The notes: a model not told the origin generated them from the letters alone. DNA of 64,000 bases from Adiantum capillus-veneris (GCA_014529385.2 CM043953.1:107638549-107702548), one strand, 5' to 3'. Numbered from the stretch's first letter, positions 12,260-24,866 are shown. Translations and numbers: made by a program.

Positions 12260-13760
12260 TCACACATTAAAACTAGGTCCCTCACTTGTCCAAGCTATGC
12301 TCTAATACAATAAAGGGCTTTTGGTTTCAAGATGCACCACTTTCCCAACCTTGATTCCATTAAAGAAGCTAGCTCTACTTAGACATTTAATAGCAAGGTC
12401 CTGTAGCAGTTCACATTGAATATTTTCCATGACAGCTAGGTCCACCACTTATCTAAGCTATGCTCTAATAGAGCAAGGGGGTTTTGGTTTCAAGATCCAC
12501 CACTTGTCCAAACTTGATTTGGGAAGCAAGGTCCTATAATAGTTTGCTTTGGACATTCACCATTACAACTAAGTCCACCACTTGTCCAAGCTATGTTCTA
12601 ATACACTAAGAAGGTTTTGGTTTCAAGGAGAACCACTTGTACTACTTTGTTTTTGGAAGTAAGGTCTTTACATAGTTCACCTTGGACCTTGGACATTGGA
12701 TACTACAACTAAGCCCACCACTTGTCCAAGCTATCCTCTATATATAGCCAAAGGGTTTGGGTTTCAAGATTCGCCACTTTTCCAACCTTGCTTCCATTAA
12801 ATAAAGGAGGGGCATTATAACTAGTTCCACCACTTGTCCAAGCTATGCTCTGATATAGAGAGGGGATTTTGGTTTCAAGAATCCACCACGTGTTCAACCT
12901 TGCAAGACTTAAGGGATACTTGGACATTGGAAAGCATAGTCCTATAGTAGTTGATAGGTGGCAGTGGGTATTACAACTAGGTCCAACCTATGCTCTAATA
13001 TAGCAAAGAGGATTTGGTTTCAAGGTCCACCACTTGTCCAACCTTGCTTCCATTAAAGAAATGAGGGGCTACGTAAACATTGGCAAGCAAGGTAGCAAGG
13101 TCCTAAGGTATTTCACCTTGGATATTTGGCATTATAACTAGGTCCACCACTTGTCCAAGCTATGCTCTGATATAGAAAGGGGAATTTTGTTTCAAGATCC
13201 ACCACGTGTTCAACCTTGCAAGACTCAAGGGATACTTGGACATTGGAAAGCATAGTCCTATAGTAGTTGATAGGTGGCAGTGGGTATTACAACTAGGTCC
13301 AACCTATGCTCTAATATAGCAAAGAGGCTTTGGTTTCAAGGTCCACCACTTGTCCAACCTTGCTTCCATTAAAGAAATGAGGGGCTACGTAAACATTGGC
13401 AAGCAAGGTAGCAAGGTCCTAAGGTATTTCACCTTGGATATTGGGCGTTATAACTAGGTCCACCACTTGTCTAAGCTATGCTCTGATATAGAAAGGGGAT
13501 TTTAGTTTCAAGATCCACCATGTGTTCAACCTTGCAAAACTCAAGGGATACTTGGAAATTGGAAAGCATAGTCCTATAGCAGTTGATAGGTGGCAGTGGG
13601 TATTACAACTAGGTCCACCACTTTTCCAACCTATGCTCTAATATAGCAAGGATGCTTTGGTTTCAAGATCCACCATAATTGCCAACCGTGCTTCCATTAA
13701 TATAGCAAGGAGGATTTGGTCTCAAGGTTCACCACTTGTCCAACCTATGCAAACCTTTTT
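12260..13760. repeat. ~316-bp tandem repeat built on the same core motif
   Basis: Units that begin CAAGGTCCACCACTTGTCC and run through CTTGCTTCCATTAAAGAAAT, GTTGATAGGTGGCAGTGGG and GCTCTAATATAGCAAAGAGG start near 13,021 and 13,337. A further diverged start lies near 13,655, and shorter or more diverged units begin about 12,280 and 12,765. The period between the two best copies is about 316 bases. The core TCCACCACTTGTCCAA is the one used in the 442-bp array, but the surrounding monomer sequence differs, so this is a second branch of the family. It ends just before the plus-strand relic gene. Confidence 0.85.
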
Positions 13761-13838
13761 CATGTTGTAGCATGATTTTTTGTTTGAAGAGTATTTTTCT
13801 ATAACTATGGATTTAACAATGTAATCTTTTTCACTTAC

Positions 13839-16800
13839 ATGATGGACTTCGAATCTGGGGAGAAAGTACATATGATACTTGACAATGAAATTGTTGGTAT
13901 TGGTTGTGAGTGTAGAACAGATCCAGATTCCACTTGTGGTGGTACAAAGATAGGGCAAGGAAATGTCTCCATACTAGTGGAGGAATGCTTGAAGGATGTG
14001 GTCCTACCTTTTCCTACAATGGATACTTCATCTCTCCAAGGCTCATTATGGAGTGTTGTTCGATGGTCAAAGCTTCTTTTGCGATCTTTTATATTAAATG
14101 GGAACTTAATTGATCCACAGGAAAGCTACAATGGTGATGAAGAACATGATCGTTCTGATCCTCTAGTTACAGATGCAATACCTATGACAAGCCCAAAATT
14201 TGAAGCAGTGATTCGAGAGTCTTGGAGAAATCAGAGGGTCCTTTTATAAGATGACACAATGATGCAAATCATGAATGAAGGGACCATCTTATATGTATTT
14301 CCACATGATTATGTCAACTTTCAGGAACTTGGTCATGATTGTGTGGGTGTGGGTATTGAAAGAGAAAATGCAAGCATTGATGATGTGGTTGAAGTGGGTA
14401 GCATCACTTTGCTAAAGTGGCCCATCAAGCAAACAACAATGTTGAATAGGAGCCCATTACAACGCTTTGTTCCTGTTGATGGCATGCATGCTACATATGA
14501 GGATGTATCCAACGATGACAATGTTGGAAAAAAACTTGATGGGAGTAATGTTGTCCACTTGTCAAGGAAGAGATGATACACTTTCATGAACAGGACTCAA
14601 AAATCAAAAGCAGCACCAGCTTCCACTTTTTACCTTTCAAACAAATCAATTCAAAGGGTATCATGCATTGATTGTTGTGCACAAAAATGTTGCCAGTTTG
14701 CAGATCGTGATATGGTGACAAGGTTATGACAACAATTTTGGGGAGAGTCTCAAAAAATCACGCACTAATTATGTTTATGATGTTCTTTCTATATGTTATC
14801 AAAAAGATGAGAAGTCACGATACCAATTCAGGCTAAATGGCTCTATTGTTTGTTGTAGAGCATGGTATGAGCTTCATGGAATACCAAAGACATCATTTTA
14901 TCGATACAAGGAGAACTTTGAAAATGGTGTGCGCCAATATGTACATGGGAACACATGTACATTGAGAAGGGGACTTCAACATACTAGTTTAGCAAGAGCA
15001 CTACTAAATGAGTTTGTGGAAAACAACTCTGAGAAGATGCCACATAGAAGTAGAACACTGCTAGATGGCTCAAGAGAGACTCAATTGGTGATTACATCAA
15101 CATACAAACAAGTGGATATTTTATGTGAAATCAACACGACACTTGACCAAATGGGCTATGAGAAGAATCTATCCCAATCTTCTTTTGGTAGAATTTGGAA
15201 CAAAGAGTATCCACATGTCACTTTAACAAAGACGAGTGAGTTCTCTAAGTGCAATATTTGTAGCTCAATCAAGGCAAGGTTAGAAGTTAAACCTTCTCTT
15301 GAAGAGAGAGCTCTTCTCTTGAGGGAGAGAGAAGTTCACATGGCACAACAAAAGAGTTGCAGAAGCCTATATTATGCATGGCGCACGTATTCAGAAACTC
15401 AACTACAAAAATATGTATGCATAATCCATGATAAGATGGATCAAAAGAAGACTGTCATTCCTAGATTACGCATTGTTCCTAAGGGTGTGGATTCAGGATA
15501 TAATCTGTAGGTAGCATCGATTGGCATGATCACTCATGGACATGGAGAAGGTCATTACCGACACTTTTTCTTGAATGGTTTGTGGCCAGCTGATCCAAAT
15601 CTTACAATTGGCTCAATTGCTAATTGTTTACATAACCTAGAGAGGATAGATAAGCATCCTCTTGGTGATCTAGTAACAAATGGACTTCCAAGGAGCAATA
15701 TTTCACTACTACATGCTTTGGACTACCATAACTTGAGTGATGGAAAAGAGCCCATTGTGTAGTAATCAAAAATTGCAGAAGAGGAATTGGGGTCAACATT
15801 TCGCAGGTTGCCAGAGAACTTGTTGCTACAATTGGATAATTGTGCAGGGGAAAACAAAAATCGATACTTATTTGCCTATTTTTCAATGCTTGTTGCAAGG
15901 GGTGTTTTCGAAACCATCCAGCTAGGATTTTTAATGGTTGGGCATACACATGAGGACATAGACGCCATGTTTCGTAGGTTTTCAGAGAAGTTGAGAATTA
16001 CACAAACCTATACTTTGCCACATTTGATGGATACATTACGAAACAGCTCATCTTCATCTCCACCTCCATTTTTTCTCACAAAGATCCCCGATTTCAAGCA
16101 ATATTGTGATGGCTATCTTTGTGATGGATAAGACACACTTGTTGGACATTCCAAACCACTTCAGTTCAGGTTCTTTATGCAGGATGAGACACCAATGATG
16201 CAATATAAGGCACATGTAGGTGTATCAAGTTGGAGTGGAAGTATTCGCCTTTGGAAAACAGACATAGAAGGCAAGCCAATGTTACCACATGGAGATCCAC
16301 CTCTAGTACCAATGGAGGAGTATGTCAAGGCCCACGAAGAAGTCATTTTGGGGCTAAAGAACTATATAAAATTTTGGAAAAATTTAGGGAATGGTTCAAG
16401 TATTCCGCGATATTATAGACCCGTGATAGATTATTGGAGTAAGGTAATTGAATAGATTGGAAAAGCAATCATATCAGAGGGAGTCTTGTATGAAATGTTT
16501 TGGCCAAAAACTCAAGAATATTCTCACCTACAAAGCACTACAATGAATTTGCAACAAGGAGCAAAAATATTCCTAGGCCTTGAAGAGTTGAACGATAATT
16601 TTTGTGGGCCTCAACGAGATAGGCCAAGGGAAGAGTTTGACCCTATGTCTGATGTGCACCAAGGTGACTTTCTTATGCTTGTTCCGAGTGACATAGAAAT
16701 CTATCCACTGTGGCTTGCAATGGCTTTATCTGACATTGATAATGAGCTTACATCACCAAACTACAGAAAACTCTTGATTCAATATTGGGCACCTTGCGTG

Positions 16801-16986
16801 AGAAAAAGTGGGATGACAGATACTCAAGCTTACAGTAATTGTTGGAAGGGTTATTGGGTTGTCAACTATAAGGACCCACAAGTGTGGGAAACTGTAGATG
16901 CAATTGTTTGGTCCTGGAGACCCAATAAAGAAGGACCATTTTCTAGAATAAAGATTCCAGAAAGGCATGCTCTAAAAGCCAAATAA
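13839..16986 (+). pseudogene. Decayed DUF7869-like, probable transposase-derived gene with a plant transposon WP domain
   Basis: The reading frame opens at 13,839. Residues 1-80 (CECRTDPDSTCGGTKIGQGN ... VILVEECL ... SLQGSLWSVVRWSKLLL) resemble the DUF8039-type domain of plant transposon proteins, and a second such unit at 14,259-14,460 ends in SITLLKWPIKQ. A cysteine-rich stretch (CIDCCAQKCC) follows. At 15,240-15,300 there is CNICSSIKARLEVKPSLEER. Further on come THGHGEGHYRHFFLNGLWPA, the acidic block LQLDNCAGENKNRYLFAYF (15,820-15,880) and GHTHEDIDAMFRRFSEKLR (15,940-16,000). The DNC-x-x-ENKN and GHTHEDID blocks are what I associate with DUF7869 proteins, probably with an RNase H-like catalytic fold (inference). 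The frame continues to KIPERHALKAK at 16,986. It holds about seven in-frame stops and one frameshift near 14,750, so it is dead. It faces away from the satellite array. Confidence 0.65.
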
Positions 16987-17540
16987 GGCCTCACTCGTGC
17001 ACATCAACCACACTTGGATCAAAGTTTAGATCTGGTATCAAATGTGGAGTAGAATTATGTGGAGCTTCTATTGTGACTATACTAGTCAATTTTGTAAACA
17101 AAATCTTTTTTGTATCTTCCTTTGTTTTATGTAATTCGTAGTTATTATTCAAATCCATGTGTTGTACATCCTCTTGACTTTTGGTGTTTATCAACACCAC
17201 AATCCTATGAGATTTTCACTTTATTTACTAACCACACACCTCAATTTTTCCCACTTTAAGTGGAAAATTCCCAAATTACATGAATTTAGTCAATTTGGAG
17301 ATTCCCATAATGTGAGATTTTTACCAAAATACCTAATATGGTCTTGTCAAAGATCTTCTATGGACTTCTCATGCCAAATCAAGACAGTTAACACCCATGA
17401 AGATCATCTATATCTTCAAAATCAAAAATAAGGATTCAGCAAATCTACCAACCTACCTATTTAGGGATTGTTATAACAATAACTTTGTTATGATGAGTCG
17501 TGAGGAGGTGGAACAAACCAAATACCAAGGGTAATCCATA
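16987..17540. other. Spacer between the relic gene and Gypsy-B
   Basis: AT-rich sequence with no convincing coding content. It should contain the 3' end of the DUF7869-like relic and the left edge of Gypsy-B. I looked for a copy of the proposed Gypsy-B LTR here and did not find one, nor a clear primer binding site. Confidence 0.4.
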
Positions 17541-17559
17541 AGATATTGGATATTGGGCC

Positions 17560-18290
17560 AAGGACCAAAAACTATACCAAGAGAGGAACTCCGTGAGAGA
17601 TCTTTTGGGAGCAATGTTAAAAAACTTGAACCTACCTCATCACAAAGAAAACCACATGACACTAAAGCTAGTCCAGGGCTACATGAGTCACTATTTCCAA
17701 CAGCATGGTTTGAAGGACTCGGGATAGGACCAACTACCAGGAGACCTGGAGTTGAGCCAAATAAACATGCCAGACCAGCTGATTTTTAAAAATGGGTCAG
17801 AAAATACAGTGGATCTGAGGATCCATATGACCACTTAGCAATCTTTAAGCAAGTGTTGAGCAAAATGCATATTTGATTTCCATACTCAATTTTAGAGATT
17901 TGGAATGACATTAGAAGGAAAAGCACGGACATGGTTCCAAAACATTCCTCCAAGGTCAATCATGGATTTAAATACATTAGCTCAAGGATTTGTAGCTGCA
18001 TGTTCCAAAACGGGGATCAAACATAATATGGTAGCTCAAATCTATAGCTTCAAACAGAAACAAGATGAGTCTATTAGGGATTGTGCAACAAGGATGAAGC
18101 AATACATTGCAAGATGCCTAGAACTAGAAATACCTGCAGAAGAAAGATTAGTGTCATTATTTCTAGAGAAACTGCTAAACAAAGAACTTCATGCTATATT
18201 GTATAGCAAAAAATATATGACCCTAGAAGAGTGTGTATCAGATGCCATTGACTTGGGAGACAATTGTGATATTTTTAATGAATAAGATGT
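17560..18290 (+). pseudogene. Gypsy-B gag (capsid-like) remnant
   Basis: The segment contains ARTWFQNIPPRSIMDLNTLA followed by QIYSFKQKQDESIRDCATRM and CLELEIPAEERLVSLFLEKL. This is the usual pattern of the Retrotrans_gag domain of Ty3/Gypsy elements (a WF or WY motif, then an F-x-x-x-KQ-x-x-ES-x-R-x-F/C-x-x-R motif). It lies first in the element, as expected for gag. Confidence 0.75.
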
Positions 18291-18949
18291 CCCTAAGGAT
18301 AATCAAAGTGAGAAAACAACATCCACCAAACCAACACAAGTGGGAATGGCTGTTGCAGCACCGCTTAAAGCCATAGAATACATGCTCAAAAGGATGAATA
18401 AAATGATGAATAACATGCAAATAACATGCAAAAAGCACCTATGAGGGGACCAGGGCAAGGGATACCTCAACAGGGAAAACCAATTAGTCTACAAAAATGG
18501 TGTGCAATTGAGGATAAATGGACCAACCATGAGACCAATGAGTGCTATTACCGACCAAAGTATGATGGAAATGTTCAATATGTGCCTATGAGGCCACAAG
18601 GACAACCCATGTACAAATATCAGCCTAATATGGTCCCAGCTTAAGACCACCGATGGGTATGGAAAGACCTCAATCCGTGTTGGGTCAACAACCTCCATAC
18701 CTGGACATAATGCAGTGCATGTAAAGTACATCCATTCAGAGGGAATCATAGATGAACAAGCACTAGTGCCTGTTACACCCTATGTTGAGCCTAGTCCATC
18801 TACAATAATGGTAGAAGGAGAGTGGTATAATTCACATCCACCACCAATAAAAAAACTTGTGACTTATGCTACACCAGAGCTTGCACCGATATATTATGTA
18901 GCCAATCAAGGTGTTAGACCTCCAATGGTAAGACCCATGATTAAGCCAA

Positions 18950-19090
18950 GAACTAGAAACAGGCATAACTGTGGTGCAGATGATCATTGGAAAAATGAAT
19001 GCCCATAGCCAAACAAGAATATTAAGCGAGTTGAAGCTTTTTGTATACAATGTTGCAAAAAGGGAGGACACTTCCCTGAAGATTTTCCAA
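18950..19090 (+). pseudogene. Gypsy-B nucleocapsid-type zinc knuckles
   Basis: Two CCHC-like modules occur in tandem: HNCGADDHWKNEC and FCIQCCKKGGHFPEDF. Spacing and position after gag fit the nucleocapsid of plant Gypsy elements, which binds the RNA genome during packaging. Confidence 0.65.
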
Positions 19091-19292
19091 AAAATCCTTT
19101 AAACAAGGATAAAGCAGTAGTGAACATAGTCCAAGTGATACCTAGTAGCTCATCAGAGAGTGAACCTATTGTTCCAATCAAGGTAATCACTAGAGCACAG
19201 CTAATAAAAAGAAACATAACTCCTGTGATGACTCAGAGAATACTAAAATTTCCTCTCAAAAGACCAAGAGAAGAAGAAACCAAAGGTATGAG

Positions 19293-20170
19293 ATGAGAAA
19301 ACAGAAACAAAGGGTTGAAATCGAGGAGAAATCCAAGAAACTATTCCAGGAAAAAGTGAAAGAAACGGGGAGTGAAATCTGGAGGATCAATTTTGGTAGA
19401 CAAAATTTTGAGCCAATCAATGCAGCCTTGGAAGCTTACCAAGCGAGACTTAAAGCAAGCCAAAACATGGAAAACAAATGGAAAAACTATCCTTTTCCAG
19501 ATATGGAAGCAACTAAGCTTGAAGTTTATCAAAATCTGGTAACAATTACTCAAAAGATGTTGGAAAAACAAAAACCCAAGCTCGAGAGTATAGCAAAACC
19601 TGAGGATCTTGTGGTAGGAATCAGTAAAGATAAATCCGAAGTGATGGTAGAACCCACCTTGAAAGTAAAGAGCCAGAACTCATAGTGCCTAACAATGAAG
19701 ATGCCTTAGATGGAATTCTATTCGTAAAATAAGACTGGCCGTGACATTTATGAAAAAAAGTGAGAGAGATTAATGATGGGAGCCTTACTTTGAAGTCAAC
19801 TCCTATAGAGGAAGTTTGGTTAGAAAATCTACCTCCTGATATGGACATGGATGTACAATCCTTGTATGGGGATTGCGGCTCTGAAGCTTCAGGAATGTCT
19901 AAACCAATGACTCTGAAAACACTACCCTCTTACTTGGAAGATAACAAAGACGAATCCATAGTGTGTAAAACCACTCAGATAAACAGGGTGAAACATACCC
20001 TAGAGGTAGACAACATCCATTCAATCATGTCTACACCCATTCAATGCACTCTTACTTTAGGAGAACTATTAAAAATCAGAGCATATTTAAGTGGAATGAT
20101 CTGCAAAAACTCTAGAGAAGGTGGGGATAACAGGGCTAATCGGAAAAAAGTTGAAAAAAATAAAACATGA
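19293..20170 (+). pseudogene. Gypsy-B gag-pol linker region, charged
   Basis: Highly charged coding-like sequence (KQRVEIEEKSKKLFQEKVKE and similar) between the zinc knuckles and the protease. No domain is recognised. Many plant Gypsy elements have a long variable linker at this position. Confidence 0.45.
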
Positions 20171-20371
20171 ATTGAATAACAAAGAGATTAGATCCATCCC
20201 AATGAACAAAGTCGGAGAATACTGTACAAAGGGGAAGAAGAAAACACAACCCTTCCAGTGAGATATAATGATATAGAAACCATGGAAATATTGGATAGTG
20301 AGGAAGGCATAGCCATAGCCATGAAAGAGGTATGAGAATCATGGCAAAAACTAGCCATTAGATAAACTTGA

Positions 20372-20962
20372 ATGAAATTGCAATTGGTTAATGAACACAT
20401 CGAAAGATCCTTAGGACTGCTTGAAAAAGTGATAGTTGGTTCTTGTGGAATTGATTATCAACATACTTTTGCAATAGTGGACTTTAGAAAGAAACTCAAT
20501 TATGAAATCGTCTTAGGAAGACCTTTCATGCGACAAGTACAACTCATTCATGATCGAGAAAACAATTACCTGTACTTGAAGCAAGTGGGATCAATAACAA
20601 GGGTTAATCTAAAAGATCACACTTATAGAGATGTCATGAAAACACCCATACAAGAATTTGACTCAGCCTCTTTGGCTGAATCAAAGCTTCCATCTTGGTT
20701 AAACAAAGATACACCTATTTGGATGTGTGGAGCCTCAAAAAAGAGGATCTTAAAACGAGAAGAATGTAGCTTAGAAAGGGATTGCACAGATGAAGCATAT
20801 ATACCTGAACCCTTTCTAGAGCATTTGTTTGAGCCATTTGAGTGGACTCAAATTTTGGCAACAATGGATGTAAGTGTGAATACGTCTATGCCTACTCAAT
20901 TTTGCAATGAGGACAGCTATGACATAATTCCCATACAAAAATTCAAGAACCCAAGGACTTAA
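20372..20962 (+). pseudogene. Gypsy-B protease-like region
   Basis: The segment reads VIVGSCGIDYQHTFAIVDFR then NYEIVLGRPFMRQVQLIHD. The I-V-LGRPF-M/L block is the C-terminal half of retropepsin-like domains in plant Gypsy elements (usually ILGRPFL). The N-terminal half with the catalytic aspartate is not evident in this stretch. Confidence 0.6.
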
Positions 20963-21218
20963 TGAAAGCTCAACAAGTCTTTTCAGACCTCTACTATGAG
21001 GCAATAGACGAGCTAGAAGAACATTTAGCTACCTTTGATGATTCGGGGTCAGAAAAAGAATATGTGAGAGCTAAACTACTCATGAAAGGAGGGGAGGAAA
21101 AGTTTTTTGACTTCCAAACCAAAAACCGAGAAGACAAAAATGGTATAGAAGAAAAAGAGACACCAGAAACTTGAAATCTAAACCCATGCCATCAATCTCT
21201 AGTAGAACATAGTTTCTG

Positions 21219-22960
21219 ATGCAGATAGATGCACATGATTGTGTCAAAGACAAAATCACAAGTAGATATCTTTCAGACAAAAAGCAAGAAATATCAAAAA
21301 CTTTGAGAAAAACAAGAAAGGAAACTCAAGCAAAACCTAAATACCAAGACAAGGATTCGACCATGACACAAGTTGAACGAAAAAAGAAGTATCAAGAGTT
21401 GAAGAAATCTCTAAAGGAGATGTATACCACTGAAATGGAAACAACTGAGGAAGAGGGTAAAGATGTAATGAGGGTTCCATCCTATTACAAGAAATATCCT
21501 GTCCAAGACCAAAAGATTATAGTCGAACAGCCTGTCAGGGAACTAAGAAAACGGGGTGAGTCCTACGAAGGACCAAAAAATGCAAAAAGGATAGATCTGG
21601 CCGAAACAGGAGAAGACCCTAGACCTGCGTATATTGCAAATGACCTGACTGAAGAAGAAGAAGAGCTTTTGTTAAGCTTACTAAAAGAATATCAGGATAT
21701 CTTTGCTTGGTCTTATAAGGATCTCAAGGGTGTTGATCCAGAAATCTATCAACATACCATACCTATGAGAGATGATGCAAAACCAAGCAGACAAAGGCCA
21801 TATACTTATAATGAAACATTTGCCAGAAAGATCAAAGAAGAGATAGAAAAGCTAAAGGAATCCGAATTCATTTATGAAATTGAGCACACAGATTGGGTGT
21901 CTCTAATTGGTAGTACCCAAGAAAAGTGGAAAATTAAGAGTGTGTCTCAATCTCAAGAAAGTGAATGCAGCTACCGTTAGAGACAACTTTCCTCTTCCAA
22001 TCACTGAGCATGTTCTAGAACGAGTTGCAGGAAAAGAATCTTAGAGCTTTTTAGATGGCTTTTCAGGATACAATCAACTTCACCCCAAAGATCAGCATAA
22101 AACTGCCTTTGCAACTGAATGGGGTATTTTTGCCTATCGGATTATGCCTTTTGGGTTAACTAATGCTCTTGCCACCTTTCAAAGATTGATGAGCCATTCT
22201 TTTAAAGAATATCTTTGGAATTTATTGTGAGTATATATGGATTATCTATATGTACATTCGTCAATCCGGGCTGATCATTTTGAACACCTCAAAAAGGTAT
22301 TTGGAAAATGTAGAATTTATAGGACTTGCTTAAATCCTAAAAAGTGCACATTTATAGGCAGACAAGGAAAATTTCTTAGACATGTAGTGTCTAAAAATTG
22401 CATAGCTACTGATATGGATAAAATTCATGTTATTGTTGAATTGCCTAAACCAACAATAGTGAAAGGGGTTCAAGCTTTCATGGGACATTGTGGATATTAC
22501 AGACAATTCATTTACATGTACGTTATTATTGCAAAACCCATGTACAACTTGATTACTCTCTTTGAATGGACTGATAAGTGTGAAGAATCCTTCATGAAGC
22601 TTAAGCAAGCTCTCACTTCAGCCCCAATATTGAAAGCACCAGATTGGAATAAGATGTTCCACATCCATGTAGATGCTTCCAATTTTGCCACCGGGTGTAT
22701 AGTAGCTCAACCAAGAGAGGGAAAATTTGATTTTCCCATTTCTTATGCTAGTAGATTTGAATGTGGTAGAGAAAAACTATACAACACCGAAAGGGAAGGG
22801 TTAGGAATGATCTATGCCGTAAAAAAGTATAGACATTACCTATTAGTGAACAAGTTTGTGTTCTTTGTGGACCACCAAGCCATTATTGTACTTGGTCAAC
22901 AAGCCATGCAACACAGGAAGAATAGTGAGATGGTTCATCATTCTTTTGGAATTTGATTTC
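21219..22960 (+). pseudogene. Gypsy-B reverse transcriptase and RNase H remnants
   Basis: The pre-RT block IFAWSYKDLKGVDPEIYQHT is followed by RT sequence including RIMPFGLTNALATFQRLM (22,140-22,190), a degenerate YMDD region near 22,235 (MDYLYVHS) and LNPKKCTFIGRQGKFLRHVV. The RNase H part starts with LKQALTSAPILKAPDW and DASNFATGCIVAQ and continues through NTEREGLGMIYAVKKYRHYL to about 22,960. It copied the RNA genome and removed the RNA strand. The remains are broken. Confidence 0.8.
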
Positions 22961-23239
22961 ACTGTGGTTGTAAAAAAGGGAACCACTCACCAAAGAGTAG
23001 ATCATTTTTCAAGGATTATTTTAGGAGAACCATCAAAAGGGATAGACGATCATCTACCAGATGCATATCTGTTCTCTGTGGAAATGATCCCTCGATGGTC
23101 AGGAAATATGGTTTCATTGATGACCATATCTCAAGTGGATCCGCAAGTACCACGTCCTATTACAACTGGATTAATTGAGCAATCGGCTATGTATCAATTA
23201 CTAGATGGAAGGCTATACAAAAGTAATTGAGATATAATA

Positions 23240-24482
23240 TTGCTTTTGTGTATTAATCTTGAGGAGAAACCCCAATACCTAAGTCAAGCACATATTACCA
23301 TAGTAGGACTTCACTTTGCCGAAGACCAAACTATACAGCGGATCTTGAGACTTGGAGTATTTTGGCCAACCATGAGGAGTGATGTTCACTCATTTGTAAA
23401 AAACTATCCTCAGTGACAGAAACAAGCACCCATACATCATGTGACATTGTTCCATATATCACTCATTCCTAAGTGGAGTAACTATCTCGTTACTTACTTA
23501 TCAAGCCGAACATTTCCTAGGATATGAGTAAACGTCGCTAAAGAGCAATTGAAACTAAAGCAAGAGACTATGATCTTATTGGAAATCAATTGTATCGAAG
23601 AGGAAAGGATCAACATTTATGTCTTTGTGCAAATGAAGAAGAATATATTCCCATTATAGAACAAGCACATGCTAGATTAGCTAGAGGTCACTTTGCTAGT
23701 GAAACCTCCGCTAGAGCAATCTTAATGGAAGGCATATGGTGGCCAAAACTTTTTGCAGATGCCAAGGAATATGTTCGACGATGTGATGCATGTCAACGAG
23801 CAAAAATGCCAACCCATGTAGATAGCATGCCTTTAAGACTAATGATGGGGGTAGAGCTTTTGCAAAATGGGACATAGATTTTTTTGGGCCAATACAACCA
23901 CCGGCTTATAGAACTCAAGCTCGATATATAATTGTAGCTATGGACTATTTGACCAAGTGGGTAGAGGCTAAGACAACCCAAAGGAATGATGCCAGAACCA
24001 CAGCCGCATTTTTATATGAAAATGTGTTCACAAGATATGGACTACCAATAGAAATTGTTAGTGATAGGGGAACTCATTTCCTCAATGAGGTAATTGAGTG
24101 TCTGTTGAATGAATTTATGGTCATCCATAACAAATTGGCTCCCTATCACCCACAAGCAAATGGACAAGGTGAGCACACAAATAAAATTCGTAGCTCGGTA
24201 TTGACTAAAGTGGTAAGTTTAGGACGAACAGATTGGGAAATGAATCTCCATACCGCTCTATGGGCTTATAGAGTTTCATTCAAGACAACTTTAAATGTCA
24301 CACCCTTTAACCTTCTTTATGGTCTTGATGCCATACTGACGATAGAATTTCTATTGCCGACACTAAGGGTAGCTAAGGATCTTGAGTGGACTGGACATGA
24401 ACTATCAGAGAGGATCAAAAATTTAGAAAATCTTGATGAGCAAAGGCTAACAATTGTAGCTCATATCTATGCACAAAAGTAG
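23240..24482 (+). pseudogene. Gypsy-B integrase remnants
   Basis: An H2C2 zinc domain (HARLARGHFASETSARAILM ... CDACQRAKMP, 23,670-23,810) is followed by the catalytic core: MDYLTKWVEAKTTQRNDART, IEIVSDRGTHFLNEVIECL and LAPYHPQANGQGEHTNKI (23,940-24,190). The D...D...E pattern can be followed, and ALWAYRVSFKTTLNVTPFNL is typical of the core's end. A second, weaker H2C2-like stretch precedes it at 23,280-23,440 (ITIVGLHFAEDQTIQRILRL ... GVFWPTMRSDVHSF). Confidence 0.8.
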
Positions 24483-24866
24483 AAACAAAAACAGTTTTTT
24501 GATTCCCGTCTAGTCACAAAAATCTTCAAAAAAGGGGACTTAGTTTGAGTCTACTCCCTTAAGCAACACATTCCCAAGGTTAATAAAAAGGGAAACATAC
24601 CATTTATCATTGAAGATATATCCCCAAGTGGAGCAGTTAAGTTGTCCACTCTAGATGGTGAACCAAGCCAATTGGATTAGTGGATGCCATTTAAAGAAGT
24701 ATAATTTTCTACTAACCAATGAATTGCTAGAGAAGATGCATGCAGCAAAGCAGAGAAACATGAAACGACAGCAGGTTATTGATGAAGCCCAAGAGGAAGC
24801 TCGGCTTCGAGTACTCAAAGGAAAGCTTCTCTTAAAAATCAACAAATACCTATTCCCATCAACACT

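Noticed and set aside
1-13760. Terminal inverted repeats made from the core motif
   Set aside because: All motif copies I could see are in the same orientation on both sides of the relic genes, so they do not form inverted termini by themselves.
13839-16986. Reading the relic genes as functional through stop reassignment or U-to-C RNA editing, as in fern and hornwort organelles
   Set aside because: The surroundings are nuclear repeats with LTR elements, and a frameshift is also present. Simple decay explains the stops better.
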